64,000 bases of DNA from JBHOQX01 sp042408595 (GCA_042408595.1 JBHOQX010000082.1:39217-103216), one strand, 5' to 3'. Counted from the stretch's first letter, positions 8,154-16,587 are shown. Numbers and translations: made by a program. The notes: generated by a model not told the origin, from the letters alone.

Positions 8154-9260
8154 TCACCCGGCCTGCTCCGGAACCACCCGCCCCTGCTCGATCTGCTCGG
8201 CGCGGATAAGCTCGGCCTGCTTGGCGAGGGCTGTTGTCAGCGCCTCGATCAGTTGTGTGTCGCGACGCTCCAGCACGCTCAACTGATTGGCATGCTCCAC
8301 CTGCTCGGCATGCAGCAGCGCGGTCATGCGGTTCAACCGTTGCTCGAGCTCGCGCACCAGGCCATCCACCCGCTCCAGCCACGCGGTCGACTGGCGCAGG
8401 TGCTGTTCGTCGGTCTCGTGAAGGGCGACGAGACGCTCTTCCTGCTGGTGGCGCAGCTCTTCGAGCCGCTCCTGGTTCATCAGGAAGCGTTCGGTGGCGA
8501 GGCGCTCGATGCGCTTTGCCTCGCCCGTCAGCTCGGCGAGTCGCTCTTCAAGCTTGGCGATCTGGCCCGGGAGCTGTTCGGCGAACAGTTCGATATGCTG
8601 GCGAACCTCGTCGAGCCGCACCAGTCGGCTGGCATGCTCCTCGATCGCGCCGCGCACGTCCGCCACGAGTTGCTGCGCTTCGACCGCCTGCCGCCGGATG
8701 CTCTGTTTTTCGATCTGCAAGTCCTCGTGCAGCTTGCGCACATCCGCGCGTACGGCCTCGTCCGCGCCTGCGAGCACTTCGAGCCGCCCGGCGATCCCGC
8801 GGTAGCGGTCGTCGATCTCGCGCACATGCGTCTGCCAGTGGCGGGTGCGCTCCTCCAGCGCCTCGATCCGCACAAGCCAAGTGGCCGTCTGGTCGCGGTC
8901 CTGCTTGCGCGCATCGCCGAGCTGCTGGATCTGAGTCTGCATCTCGCGCAGCGGGCGGGCGCTTTCCTCGATCTTGATCAACGCCCCGGCCACCTCCTTG
9001 CGCAGCGCGGCGATGTCGCGCCGGTAGCCATCCAGCGCGTGGGCGACCTCCTGGCGGTGCCGGTCCAGCACGCTGTCCACCTGGGCGACGCTCGACTCGA
9101 CCTTGCGCACCTGCTCCATCGCCCAGTTGTATTTGTTGGTCTGCTCTTTCAGCAGGCGGCGCAGTTCGTCGATCTGCCCCTGAAGATAGACGATTTGCGA
9201 CTGCTCGGCGGCGCGCAGCCGCTCGGCTTCGTACTTGCTGGTGATGTCCGGATTCGTCAT
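8154..9260 (-). CDS. Long coiled-coil protein inside the his cluster, unknown function
   Basis: A 368-aa soluble protein, almost entirely charged heptad-repeat helix (for example QIDELRRLLKEQ, IAKLEERLAELTGEAKRIERL, RLEELRHQQEERLVAL) from about residue 10 to 350. No signal peptide, membrane segment, nucleotide-binding motif or known catalytic motif is seen. ATG 9260 begins MTNPDITSKYEAERLR. It sits between hisA and hisF, only 4 bp before hisF, so it is probably co-translated with the histidine enzymes. It could be a scaffold, an SMC-like fragment or a polar-organiser-type protein; none of these can be shown from sequence. Confidence 0.7.
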   Translation of the reverse strand: MTNPDITSKYEAERLRAAEQSQIVYLQGQIDELRRLLKEQTNKYNWAMEQVRKVESSVAQVDSVLDRHRQEVAHALDGYRRDIAALRKEVAGALIKIEESARPLREMQTQIQQLGDARKQDRDQTATWLVRIEALEERTRHWQTHVREIDDRYRGIAGRLEVLAGADEAVRADVRKLHEDLQIEKQSIRRQAVEAQQLVADVRGAIEEHASRLVRLDEVRQHIELFAEQLPGQIAKLEERLAELTGEAKRIERLATERFLMNQERLEELRHQQEERLVALHETDEQHLRQSTAWLERVDGLVRELEQRLNRMTALLHAEQVEHANQLSVLERRDTQLIEALTTALAKQAELIRAEQIEQGRVVPEQAG

Positions 9261-9363
9261 TGCGGCCCCGATTCGTTCAGTATCATAATCAGTTCCGGCC
9301 AGAACGCGATACGCGCAGGTCCGGCTGGCGGGCCCGCCGCTTCTGGTCATCGCCGCGCTCCGG

Positions 9364-10083
9364 TCAGGCCGCGGCCAACGCCTGGATGGCCTCCGGCAGC
9401 AGCAGGTCGGCGGTGTAGAGCGCTCGCCCGATCACCGCGCCCTCGACGCCGATCGCGCGCAGGCGGTGCAGGTGTTCGATCCGGCTGATGCCGCCGGATG
9501 CGATGATCGCCGGGCCGCCGGGGCGCACCAGCGCCGCGGTCGCGGCGTAATTCGGCTCGGTCAGCGTGCCGTCGCGGGCGATATCGGTATAGATAACGCG
9601 CTGCACGCCCAGTTGCCCCATCTGTTGCACCAGCTCGGCGGCGCGGACCGTCGTGGCCTCCGTCCACCCCTCAGTCGCGACCCATCCATCGCGGGCGTCC
9701 ACGCCAACGATGATCGCGGCGCCGTGGCGCGCGGCCAGCCGGCCGATCAGCTCTGGGTCGCGCACGGCGGCCGTGCCGAGAATGACGCGATCGACGCCGA
9801 GCGACAGCGCCGCATCGACCGCGCCCTCGGTGCGCAGGCCGCCGCCGAGCTGCACCGGCACCGTCACGGCCCGCACGATCGCAAGGATCGCGGCGGTGTT
9901 CACCGGATGGCCGGCCCGCGCGCCGTCCAGATCGACCACATGCAGCCGCTGCGCGCCCTGCTCGACCCAGCGCCGCGCCACCGAGAGCGGATCGGGGTCG
10001 TAGATGATCGCGCGCGTGAAATCGCCCTGATACAGCCGAACGCAACGCCCATCCTTGATGTCAATCGCCGGGATGATCTCCAT
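9364..10083 (-). CDS. hisA: ProFAR isomerase HisA
   Basis: A 239-aa TIM barrel catalysing isomerisation of ProFAR to PRFAR, the substrate of HisHF. It starts EIIPAIDIKDGRCVRLYQGD with the first catalytic Asp, followed by HVVDLDGARAG, QLGGGLRTEGAVDAAL, ILGTAAV, VGVDARDG with the second Asp, YTDIARDGTL and IASGGIS. Length is normal and, unlike HisF, there is no insert. ATG 10083 has AGGGGGA upstream. hisH lies 36 bp upstream on the same strand. Confidence 0.97.
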   Translation of the reverse strand: MEIIPAIDIKDGRCVRLYQGDFTRAIIYDPDPLSVARRWVEQGAQRLHVVDLDGARAGHPVNTAAILAIVRAVTVPVQLGGGLRTEGAVDAALSLGVDRVILGTAAVRDPELIGRLAARHGAAIIVGVDARDGWVATEGWTEATTVRAAELVQQMGQLGVQRVIYTDIARDGTLTEPNYAATAALVRPGGPAIIASGGISRIEHLHRLRAIGVEGAVIGRALYTADLLLPEAIQALAAA

Positions 10084-10119
10084 AGCCGTCCCCCTGCGCG
10101 TCGAGCGGCCGGCCGGCCG

Positions 10120-10767
10120 CTACGGTTGCGCCGCGGCCCAGTTCACGAAATTCGCCAGCAGCCGCAGGCCGCAGGCGCCGCTCTTTTCCGGGTGAAACTG
10201 GACGGCGGCCAGGTTATCGCGCAGCAGCGCGCTCGGGAAGGCGAGCCCGTACTCGGTGGTGGCGGCGACGATGCCCGGGTCGGACAGATCGCAGTAGTAG
10301 GAGTGGACGAAGTAGAAGTCGGTTCCTTCGGCGATACCGGCGAACAGCGGGTGCTCGCCCGCCCGATTGCGATAGGTCACCTGATTCCAGCCGATCTGCG
10401 GCACCTTCTGCCCCGGCGGAAGCCGGCGCACATGCCCATCCACGATCCCTAGGCAGGCGTGCTCGCCGAACTCGTCGCTGCGCTCGCACAGCACCTGCAT
10501 GCCGACGCAGATGCCAAGCAGCGGCGTGCCGGCGCGCACCTGCTCGCGGATCGCCACATCCAGCCCCAGACGGCGCAGGCTGTTCATCGTGTCGCGCGTC
10601 GCCCCGACGCCGGGGAAGACGAGCGCCCGCGCCCGTCGGACGGCCTCCGGGTCGGCGGTGGCCGTTACGTCGGCGCCGATATGCGCCAGCGCCCGCACGA
10701 CGCTTCGCAAGTTTCCCGCGCCGTAGTCGATCGCGACAACCGGCAGCGGCGCTGTTCGGGTGTCCAT
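10120..10767 (-). CDS. hisH: Imidazole glycerol phosphate synthase glutaminase subunit HisH
   Basis: A 215-aa class I glutamine amidotransferase supplying ammonia to HisF. It contains AIDYGAGNLRSVVRAL, the nucleophile elbow LLGICVGMQVL (Cys), VPQIGWNQV, FYFVHSYY and the catalytic VQFHPEKSG (His, Glu). ATG 10767 is preferred over the ATG at 10776 because it lies exactly 7 nt after a TATAAT box, which would give a leaderless transcript. The alternative start overlaps the stop of the upstream deacetylase gene by one base (TAATG) and would instead be translationally coupled. Both forms contain the full domain. Confidence 0.95.
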   Translation of the reverse strand: MDTRTAPLPVVAIDYGAGNLRSVVRALAHIGADVTATADPEAVRRARALVFPGVGATRDTMNSLRRLGLDVAIREQVRAGTPLLGICVGMQVLCERSDEFGEHACLGIVDGHVRRLPPGQKVPQIGWNQVTYRNRAGEHPLFAGIAEGTDFYFVHSYYCDLSDPGIVAATTEYGLAFPSALLRDNLAAVQFHPEKSGACGLRLLANFVNWAAAQP

Positions 10768-10774
10768 TTGCACC

Positions 10775-10780
10775 ATTATA
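10775..10780 (-). promoter_or_regulatory. TATAAT -10 box giving a leaderless hisH transcript, overlapping the upstream stop codon
   Basis: On the minus strand TATAAT occupies 10780-10775 and includes the TAA stop (10778-10776) of the deacetylase-family gene. ATG 10767 follows after 7 nt, matching the expected distance from a -10 box to the first transcribed base. No clear -35 hexamer is visible, so this is an inference from spacing. Confidence 0.5.
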
Positions 10781-11816
10781 CCTGATCCTGCAGCAGCGGA
10801 TGCTGCGCGCGCAGCGAGGCAACCAGCGCCGCCAGATCCGGCTCCGGCCGACCGGCAGGGCCAAGCGGATCGGCGCCAGGGTCGCGCCCGAGCAGCGCCC
10901 GGATCGCCGCGACGGCGCAGGCCGCCAGCGCCTCACGGTGGTAGCCGCCTTCGAGCGCCAGGACGATCCGCCCGCCGCACAGCTCGTCGGCGAGTGCCAC
11001 GAGCTGGCGGGTGAGCCAGGCATAGCCGGCGACCGACAGGGCGAGCGACCCAAGCGGGTCGGCCCAGTGTGCGTCGTAGCCAGCGGAGACGAGGATCAAC
11101 TCCGGAGCGAAGCGCCGCAGCGCTGGCACCACGCACGCCTCGTAGACCAGCCGGAAGCCGACGTCGCCCACGCCTGCCGGCAGCGGGATGTTGAGCGTCG
11201 CCCCGCGGCCCGGCCCCTCGCCGACTTCGTGCGCCAGCCCGCTGAACGGATAGAGCGGCGTGCCATGGGTTGAGATGAACAGCACGCGTCCATCATCATA
11301 GAAGATATCCTGCGTGCCGTTGCCGTGATGCACGTCGTAATCGACGATCGCGATCCGATTGTATCGCCAGGTATCGAGGGCGTGCCTGGCAGCGATGGCG
11401 ACGTTGTTGAACAGGCAGAAGCCCATGGATCGGAAGCGCGTGGCGTGGTGGCCCGGCGGGCGCACCAGCGCGAAGGCGTTCGCGGCGCGGCCCGCTGCTA
11501 CCGCATCGACCGCCTGCACGACACCCCCGGCGGCATCGAGCGCGGCATCCCACGAACCGTCGGTCGTGTAGGTATCGCCGTCGATCCAGCCGCCGCCGAG
11601 CAGCGAGGCGCGCCGTACCAGTTCGACCACCTGTGGGCGATGCACGGCGCTCACCTGCTCGGCACTCGCCGGCCGGTGCGGCAGCGCCAGCAGCAGCGGC
11701 CGCAGCCCGCTCGCGTCGAGCGCGGCCTCGATGGCATCCAGCCGGTCCGCCCGCTCCGGATGGCGCGGCTCGTCGTGGCGGCGATGCGATCGGGTTGTGC
11801 TGATGGCAGTGGTCAT
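10776..11816 (-). CDS. Histone deacetylase / acetoin utilisation (AcuC, class II) family amidohydrolase
   Basis: A 346-aa arginase-fold zinc hydrolase with all deacetylase signatures: the N-terminal HDEPRHPERADRL, LVRPPGHHA (charge-relay histidines), CLFNNVAIAA, the zinc-binding IVDYDVHHGNGTQ, ISTHGTPLYP, and VSAGYDAH with the second metal-site Asp. Bacterial members remove acetyl groups from small amines or from proteins such as acetyl-CoA synthetase; the substrate here cannot be told. No acetyl-CoA synthetase or acetyltransferase gene is adjacent. It lies directly upstream of hisH. Confidence 0.93.
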   Translation of the reverse strand: MTTAISTTRSHRRHDEPRHPERADRLDAIEAALDASGLRPLLLALPHRPASAEQVSAVHRPQVVELVRRASLLGGGWIDGDTYTTDGSWDAALDAAGGVVQAVDAVAAGRAANAFALVRPPGHHATRFRSMGFCLFNNVAIAARHALDTWRYNRIAIVDYDVHHGNGTQDIFYDDGRVLFISTHGTPLYPFSGLAHEVGEGPGRGATLNIPLPAGVGDVGFRLVYEACVVPALRRFAPELILVSAGYDAHWADPLGSLALSVAGYAWLTRQLVALADELCGGRIVLALEGGYHREALAACAVAAIRALLGRDPGADPLGPAGRPEPDLAALVASLRAQHPLLQDQV

Positions 11817-11819
11817 GGG

Positions 11820-11950
11820 ACGGTAGGCGGTGGACGAACGACGACGGACGGGCGACGAAGGCCAGACTGGCCACGGTCAAGGGTGTACCAGGGCTGTATG
11901 GCCTGCTCTTGTCCGTCGTCCGTCGTCGCTAGCCGGCGGACGATGCGCCT
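11820..11950. repeat. Degenerate GACGACGGAC-type repeat in the spacer between mutY and the deacetylase gene
   Basis: The spacer holds a 10-bp inverted pair (GACGACGGAC at 11840-11849, GTCCGTCGTC at 11911-11920), a GGCGGTGGACG module (11827-11837) and the palindrome GGCCAGACTGGCC. The same modules recur in other spacers (20555-20600, 24280-24300, 40303-40440) and in an in-frame insert of mnmA. Confidence 0.55.
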
Positions 11951-11977
11951 CCTTATCGTTCAGCGATCATCGCTTGC

Positions 11978-12928
11978 TCAAGCAGGCAGGCGGGCCGCGC
12001 CATCTTCCAGCACCAGCAGGCCATCGCGGGCCAGGCCGGCCACCAGGTCGCGCAGCCAGGCCGCGTCGGCCTCGCTGTAATCCGGCTTGACGCGCCGACC
12101 CAGCTCGGGCAGCAGCAGCGCGGTGTGGCCTTCCGTATCGCGCAGCGCCGCGATGATGCGCCCGCGAAAGTAGCGGCTTGAGTTGCCGTAGGCCGGCTCA
12201 CGGCGCTCGGCGATGCGGCGCGCCGGGCGGGGCGCGCCGGCCTCCGCAGCGAACAGCCCCTCGTCCGCCGCCCGGCGCGCCGCGTAGTCGCGGCAGTGCT
12301 CCCGCACCGGGCAGCGCCAGCAGGCCGGCGCGGCAGCGGTGCAAACCAGCGCGCCCAGCTCCATGACCGCCTGGTTCCAGGTCCAGCCCCCGCCCGGCGG
12401 AACCGCCGCCTCGGCGGCCCGCAGAAGCTCCCCCTCGCCCGGCGCCTCGTCCGGCGCAAAGAACAGCCGGCTGACGACGCGGCGGATGTTCGTATCCATG
12501 AACGCGACGTCCTGCTCGAAGGCGAAGCAGGCGACCGCCCCGGCGGTGTATGGCCCGACGCCCGGCAGGCGGCGCAGCCCGGCGGGATCGCGCGGCCAGA
12601 CGCCGCCGCGCTCCTCGACCACGGCGCGGGCGGCGCGCTGGAGGTTGACGGCGCGGCGGTTGTAGCCCAGGCCAGCCCAGGCGCGGATAACCTCGGCCGT
12701 CGGCGCGGCGGCCAGCGCCTGGGCCGTGGGGAAGCGCTCCAGGAACGCCAGGTACTTCGGGATCACCCGGTCGACCTGGGTCTGCTGGAGCATCACCTCG
12801 GAGACCAGGATGCTGTAGGGATCGCGCGTCGCGCGCCAGGGAAGGCGGCGGCCATGCGCGCCGAACCAGCGGAGCAGGCGCTGGTGCAACTCGCTGCGGG
12901 CGGGGATGGCGTGCGTGTCGGTCGTCAC
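11978..12928 (-). CDS. mutY: A/G-specific adenine glycosylase MutY
   Basis: A 316-aa base-excision glycosylase that removes adenine mispaired with 8-oxoguanine. It shows WRATRDPYSILVSEVMLQQT (catalytic Glu), AWAGLGYNRRA, the helix-hairpin-helix LPGVGPYTAGAV, AFMDTNIRR (catalytic Asp) and the four-cysteine iron-sulfur loop C-X6-C-X2-C-X5-C (CTAAAPACWRCPVREHC). The C-terminal 60 residues look like a small winged-helix (YFRGRIIAALRD, WLRDLVAGLARDGLLVL) rather than the NUDIX-like 8-oxoG reader of E. coli MutY. GTG 12928 begins VTTDTHAIP and lies 6 nt after a TATAAT box; an in-frame ATG 20 codons upstream would place the promoter inside the gene. Confidence 0.93.
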   Translation of the reverse strand: MTTDTHAIPARSELHQRLLRWFGAHGRRLPWRATRDPYSILVSEVMLQQTQVDRVIPKYLAFLERFPTAQALAAAPTAEVIRAWAGLGYNRRAVNLQRAARAVVEERGGVWPRDPAGLRRLPGVGPYTAGAVACFAFEQDVAFMDTNIRRVVSRLFFAPDEAPGEGELLRAAEAAVPPGGGWTWNQAVMELGALVCTAAAPACWRCPVREHCRDYAARRAADEGLFAAEAGAPRPARRIAERREPAYGNSSRYFRGRIIAALRDTEGHTALLLPELGRRVKPDYSEADAAWLRDLVAGLARDGLLVLEDGAARLPA

Positions 12929-12934
12929 GGCGGC

Positions 12935-12940
12935 ATTATA
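12935..12940 (-). promoter_or_regulatory. TATAAT -10 box for leaderless mutY
   Basis: A perfect -10 hexamer (12940-12935, minus strand) ends 6 nt before GTG 12928, and no Shine-Dalgarno precedes the GTG. A weak TTGGCG lies 19 bp upstream of the -10. Confidence 0.55.
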
Positions 12941-13097
12941 CCGCAAGCGGCAGTGCTGCCGCCAACCGAAAAGCGCGTGCCGTGGCACGCGCCCGCCCCG
13001 CAGTCTGGACCTAGCCCGGAAGCCTCGCGGCCGAAGGCCAGAGCGACTCTCCGGCGGCCAGCACGCCCGCGTTTACCGAAGAACCGCCGGCAACCGC

Positions 13098-13628
13098 TTA
13101 CTCCTCGCTCTGCGCGAGAATGATATCGAGCAACGCCAGCAGGACGCTCTTGACGCTCTCACGGTCGTTGGCGATGCACGGCAGCACCTTCACCGTCGGC
13201 GGCAGGCGCAGCGCCAGGCGTAACTCCTCCGGCGACCAAGCGTTCGCCTTATCCTGCTTGTTCGCCGCGATCACATACGGCGTATCGCGGTAGGAGACGA
13301 AGAAATCGATGATCCGGTTTGTCTCGCGGAAGGTCTCCGGGCGCGTGCTATCGACCAGGATCACCAGGCCGAGCATGCCCTCGGAGAGGATCTCCCACAT
13401 GAAATCGAAGCGCTTCTGCCCCGGCGTCCCGAACAGGTGCAGCACCAGGTCATCGCCCACCGAAATGCGGCCGAAGTCCATCGCCACGGTGGTCTCTTTT
13501 TTGATCAGCTTGGTGTCATCGGTAGCACGGCGCTCGGTCGAGACAACCTCAATTTCGCTGATAGTCTTAATAAACTCGGTCTTTCCCGCGTTGACCGCGC
13601 CGCTGATGACCATTTTTACCGTCTGCAC
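13098..13628 (-). CDS. Small Ras-like GTPase (MglA/Arf-like)
   Basis: A 176-aa single-domain GTPase. The P-loop is SGAVNAGKTEF, the switch/G3 region FGTPGQKRFDF, the specificity loop ANKQDKANA, and a G2-type threonine stretch (KKETTVAMDFG) precedes the effector beta-strand. The protein fits the MglA/Rab-like prokaryotic GTPase group, which acts as a molecular switch with roadblock (MglB-like) regulators. GTG 13628 has GGAGGG upstream. It follows the DUF4388 gene by 72 bp on the same strand, so the two probably form a switch-plus-partner pair. Confidence 0.9.
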   Translation of the reverse strand: MQTVKMVISGAVNAGKTEFIKTISEIEVVSTERRATDDTKLIKKETTVAMDFGRISVGDDLVLHLFGTPGQKRFDFMWEILSEGMLGLVILVDSTRPETFRETNRIIDFFVSYRDTPYVIAANKQDKANAWSPEELRLALRLPPTVKVLPCIANDRESVKSVLLALLDIILAQSEE

Positions 13629-13700
13629 ACCGGCCCTCCGCTTGGATGCACAAGTGATACTGTGAGCGACGTGCTGCACATTGACATGCGGGCAAGCGCA

Positions 13701-14516
13701 CTACATGCCGCGAATCCGGTTGATAATGCGCGCAACCAGGCTGCGGCGCAGGCGCGGCGCTTCCTGGCCAGGGCGCTCCGCTCCCGGGATCGGGCGTGGC
13801 CGGCGCACCACCTCTACCAGGCCGGCGGTGACGAAGCCGTAGATGATCCGGCAGACGTCGAACTCGCCCATGTTCGCCTTCTGCGCGATCTCTTCGATCG
13901 TGGCCTTGCCGTTGATCCGCGCGAAGACACGCCACTCCTCAGCGGACAGATTCACCCCGGTGCGCCGTTCGCCCGGCTGCTCATTGAAGCGCACGATCAT
14001 ATCCATGCTGGGGATGCGGTCTCTGATACGGCTCCACTCATCGATCCGCCGCACCCCCTCCATAATCAGGTTTTCGACCTGCACTGGCACGGGAGCGATC
14101 GGCATGTCCGGGTCGGGGCGCTGGTTCTGCTCGAAGCGGAACTCGCCATCCTGCCAGGCGAGCAGGCCATAGACCGACTCTTCGATATGCTGCTGCAGGA
14201 CGGCCTGCAACTCCGCCTGGGTCACCAGATTCAGATCGACGAGCAGGCTCGACAGGTTGCCATTGACGTGCTGGCCGGCGCAGGCGAGCGCATGGCGCGC
14301 CTGCTCGCCCGAGATCTTGCCACGCCGCACGAGCAGGTCGGCCACTGTGAGGCGAGCGTCGTTGCGCGCGACGGCAAGCAGCTTGCCCTTGTCGAAATAG
14401 AGCGACGCCGTCTCATCGCCGCGTGTCAGGTGAAGGCAGCCGGTCTTATACCCGCGGTCGACCAGGTACAGAAAATCGGACAAACCGAAGTCACGAAGAT
14501 TTCCGACCAGCGGCAT
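13701..14516 (-). CDS. DUF4388 domain protein, partner of the adjacent GTPase
   Basis: A 271-aa cytosolic protein. Residues 1-95 form the DUF4388 module (LVGNLRDFGLSDFLYLVDRGYKTGCLHL, SLYFDKGKLLAVARND), then a LLVRRGKISGEQARHAL helix-turn segment like type II secretion ATPase N-terminal domains. A second DUF4388-like copy (VYGLLAWQDGEFRFEQ) and a C-terminal winged-helix (WRVFARINGKATIEEIAQKANMGEFDVCRIIYGFVTAGLVEVV) follow. ATG 14516 has GCAGAGGA upstream. Such proteins accompany MglA-like GTPases and are thought to be signalling adaptors. Confidence 0.82.
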   Translation of the reverse strand: MPLVGNLRDFGLSDFLYLVDRGYKTGCLHLTRGDETASLYFDKGKLLAVARNDARLTVADLLVRRGKISGEQARHALACAGQHVNGNLSSLLVDLNLVTQAELQAVLQQHIEESVYGLLAWQDGEFRFEQNQRPDPDMPIAPVPVQVENLIMEGVRRIDEWSRIRDRIPSMDMIVRFNEQPGERRTGVNLSAEEWRVFARINGKATIEEIAQKANMGEFDVCRIIYGFVTAGLVEVVRRPRPIPGAERPGQEAPRLRRSLVARIINRIRGM

Positions 14517-14556
14517 TGGATCCTCTGCTTCTCGGCGTGGGACGTGTGCAAGAATG

Positions 14557-15480
14557 TCAGGCAGATAGCGGCTCGCCGACCGCGATGGCGCGCTCGTCCG
14601 TCGCGAAAACGACCCCATCGGCGGCGAGCACCGGCCGCAGCGCGGCGATGGCGACTTCGATCATCTGGTCATCGGGCTCGCGGGTGGTCAGCTTTTGCAG
14701 CGCGAGCGACGGAGCGACCAGCGCGCGCACCCAGGCGCGCCCGTAGTGCGCCGCCGCGAGCCGCAGCAGTTCGTAGGAGACCGCGGCGATCAACGGGATG
14801 AGCGCGAGCCGCGCGAGCAACCGCACGGCGAAGGGTAGGCCGCCAAAGAGCGTAAAGATCGGGATCGAGATCACAATCACGACCAGCAGGAAGCTGGTGC
14901 CACAGCGGGGATGGATGAGGGTGAACGGCCGCACCGCATCGACCGTGAGCGGCGCGCCGGCCTCGTAGGCGTTGATCGTCTTGTGCTCGGCACCGTGATA
15001 GCCGAAGACGCGCTGGATCTCCGGCATCCGGCCGATGAGTGCGAGGTAGCCGATAAAAATCGCTAGCTGGAGCACCCCCTCGATCGCCGTTCGGACGAGC
15101 GGCGACGCGCCGGCCGCGGCGATCACCTGGGCGATCAGCAACGGCAGCACAAAGAACAAACCGATGGCGAAGGCGAGCGAGAGGGCCAGCGTGAGCGCCA
15201 TGGCGGCGCGCGACGGCGGAGGCTCGCCCTCCTGCGCTACCGCCACGCGCGAGGAGAAGCTCAGCGCGCGCATGCCGATCGACAGCGCATCCCACAGCAT
15301 CAGGACGCCGCGCAGGAACGGCAGCCGCTCCCAGACGCGCCGGCGCGGGTGGAGCTGCTCCGTCCGAAAGACCAGCTCGCCCTTCGGGCTGCGTACGGCG
15401 ACCGTCGCCTGGCGCATGCCACGCATCATCACGCCTTCGATGACGGCCTGACCACCATAATAAAAACGCGGCGCATGCAT
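14557..15480 (-). CDS. DUF1385 integral membrane protein
   Basis: A 307-aa protein beginning with the family motif YYGGQAVIEGVMMRG and containing HGAEHKTINAYEAG and HPRCGTSFLL, which carry conserved His, Glu and Cys residues suggesting a metal site. Four or so membrane helices follow (ALTLALSLAFAIGLFFVLPLL, LQLAIFIGYLALIG, FLLVVIVISIPIFTLFGG, LIPLIAAVSYELLRL). Function is unknown; in Firmicutes a relative is encoded near rpmE and prfA. Start ATG 15480. The DUF4388 gene follows 40 bp downstream on the same strand. Confidence 0.88.
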   Translation of the reverse strand: MHAPRFYYGGQAVIEGVMMRGMRQATVAVRSPKGELVFRTEQLHPRRRVWERLPFLRGVLMLWDALSIGMRALSFSSRVAVAQEGEPPPSRAAMALTLALSLAFAIGLFFVLPLLIAQVIAAAGASPLVRTAIEGVLQLAIFIGYLALIGRMPEIQRVFGYHGAEHKTINAYEAGAPLTVDAVRPFTLIHPRCGTSFLLVVIVISIPIFTLFGGLPFAVRLLARLALIPLIAAVSYELLRLAAAHYGRAWVRALVAPSLALQKLTTREPDDQMIEVAIAALRPVLAADGVVFATDERAIAVGEPLSA

Positions 15481-15630
15481 CCTGCGGCTGGCTCTTGAAT
15501 CTTCGGCGACCCCCAGAGTTCGGATGAGCGTTTCGTCTCAATCCGTGGGCCGTATCATACCACGCAAGAGAAGTCTACGACAATAGGGAACAGGTACCAC
15601 TCCGCCGGGGACCGCGATGACCCAGTGGTA

Positions 15631-16083
15631 CTACAGCTCATCTGAATCGGGCGGGGCGCCGCGGCGCGCCAGAAACGACGCAGCCGCGCGTACACCAACC
15701 GCCAGCCCGGAAAGGCGAATCAACGGCGCGACCGTCCGCTCGGCGACGTAGGCGGTGGTGGTATTGACGGTACTGGCGGTATTCTTCACGTTGTTAGCGA
15801 TAGCGCTGGTATTGTCCAGCACCTGATCGACTTTCGACGTCAGCAGATCGACTTTGGGCAGGACCGTTGTCTGCGAAATGCTGCGCAAGTACTGAACGGC
15901 ATACACCAACACAACCAACAGAACTGTCGTGATAATCGCGGTGATGAGCTGAAACACAGCGAGAATGATGATCGCCAGATCACGCGAGATGGCCCGAAAT
16001 TCGGGGAAGAGAACTGCCAGCACTGTAAACACGATCGCAATGATCGCCAGGGCGGCGAGCGCGATCCCGATCCATCGTCCCAC
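15631..16083 (-). CDS. Membrane protein with two transmembrane helices, unknown function
   Basis: A 150-aa protein with hydrophobic segments IGIALAALAIIAIVFTVLAVLF and LAIIILAVFQLITAIITTVLLVVLVYAV, followed by a polar helical part (KVDLLTSKVDQVLDNTSAIANNVKNT) reminiscent of DUF948-like envelope proteins. GTG 16083 is chosen because GAGGAG lies 7 nt before it; the in-frame ATG at 16113 lacks a ribosome-binding site. No catalytic motifs are seen. Confidence 0.65.
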   Translation of the reverse strand: MGRWIGIALAALAIIAIVFTVLAVLFPEFRAISRDLAIIILAVFQLITAIITTVLLVVLVYAVQYLRSISQTTVLPKVDLLTSKVDQVLDNTSAIANNVKNTASTVNTTTAYVAERTVAPLIRLSGLAVGVRAAASFLARRGAPPDSDEL

Positions 16084-16169
16084 AGCAACACTCCTCGGCC
16101 GGCGGCGCGGCATGGCGCCGGGGCACAGCTTTACGGCAGCAGGCTACGCGAAACAGCGGCGCGATTATA

Positions 16170-16418
16170 TCACGCGCGTATCCGTGAGGCAACAATCAGC
16201 ACGATCCATGCCCCGAGCACGACTTCGAGCACCGGCACCCCTGCCGGGCTTGGCAGATCGAGCGGGAAGCGCAGGCCGCTAGCATAGACCAGGAGTCCCC
16301 CGGCGCAGGCCGCCAGCCAGAACAGCGGGATCTGCGCCCAGCGGCGGCCCCAGAGCAGGTGCGCCAGTGCCGCGCTAAGCGTGGCGATCAGCAGAATGAG
16401 GAAAAAGGAAGGAGCCAT
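16170..16418 (-). CDS. Small membrane protein, unknown function
   Basis: An 82-aa protein with three short hydrophobic stretches (FFLILLIATLSAALAHLLWG, PLFWLAACAGGLLVYASGL, VLEVVLGAWIVLIVASRI). ATG 16418 is assumed; an in-frame GTG at 16427 is possible and neither has a clear Shine-Dalgarno. It lies between mnmA and the two-helix membrane protein on the same strand. No family is recognised. Confidence 0.5.
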   Translation of the reverse strand: MAPSFFLILLIATLSAALAHLLWGRRWAQIPLFWLAACAGGLLVYASGLRFPLDLPSPAGVPVLEVVLGAWIVLIVASRIRA

Positions 16419-16587
16419 GCGTGACACAAGGGAGGCGGGGGGAGGTGCGGCAGAGCTTCACCCCCACGCCCCCTCCTCGGGCGCGCCGGCGCGCCGCATC
16501 GGGTGCACGTGCGCGCAAAAGACCTCCGTGGGGTCTGCGGCCCGCCACAGGGCGACCGCTCCTACGATTGATACGATGCGTGATGCC

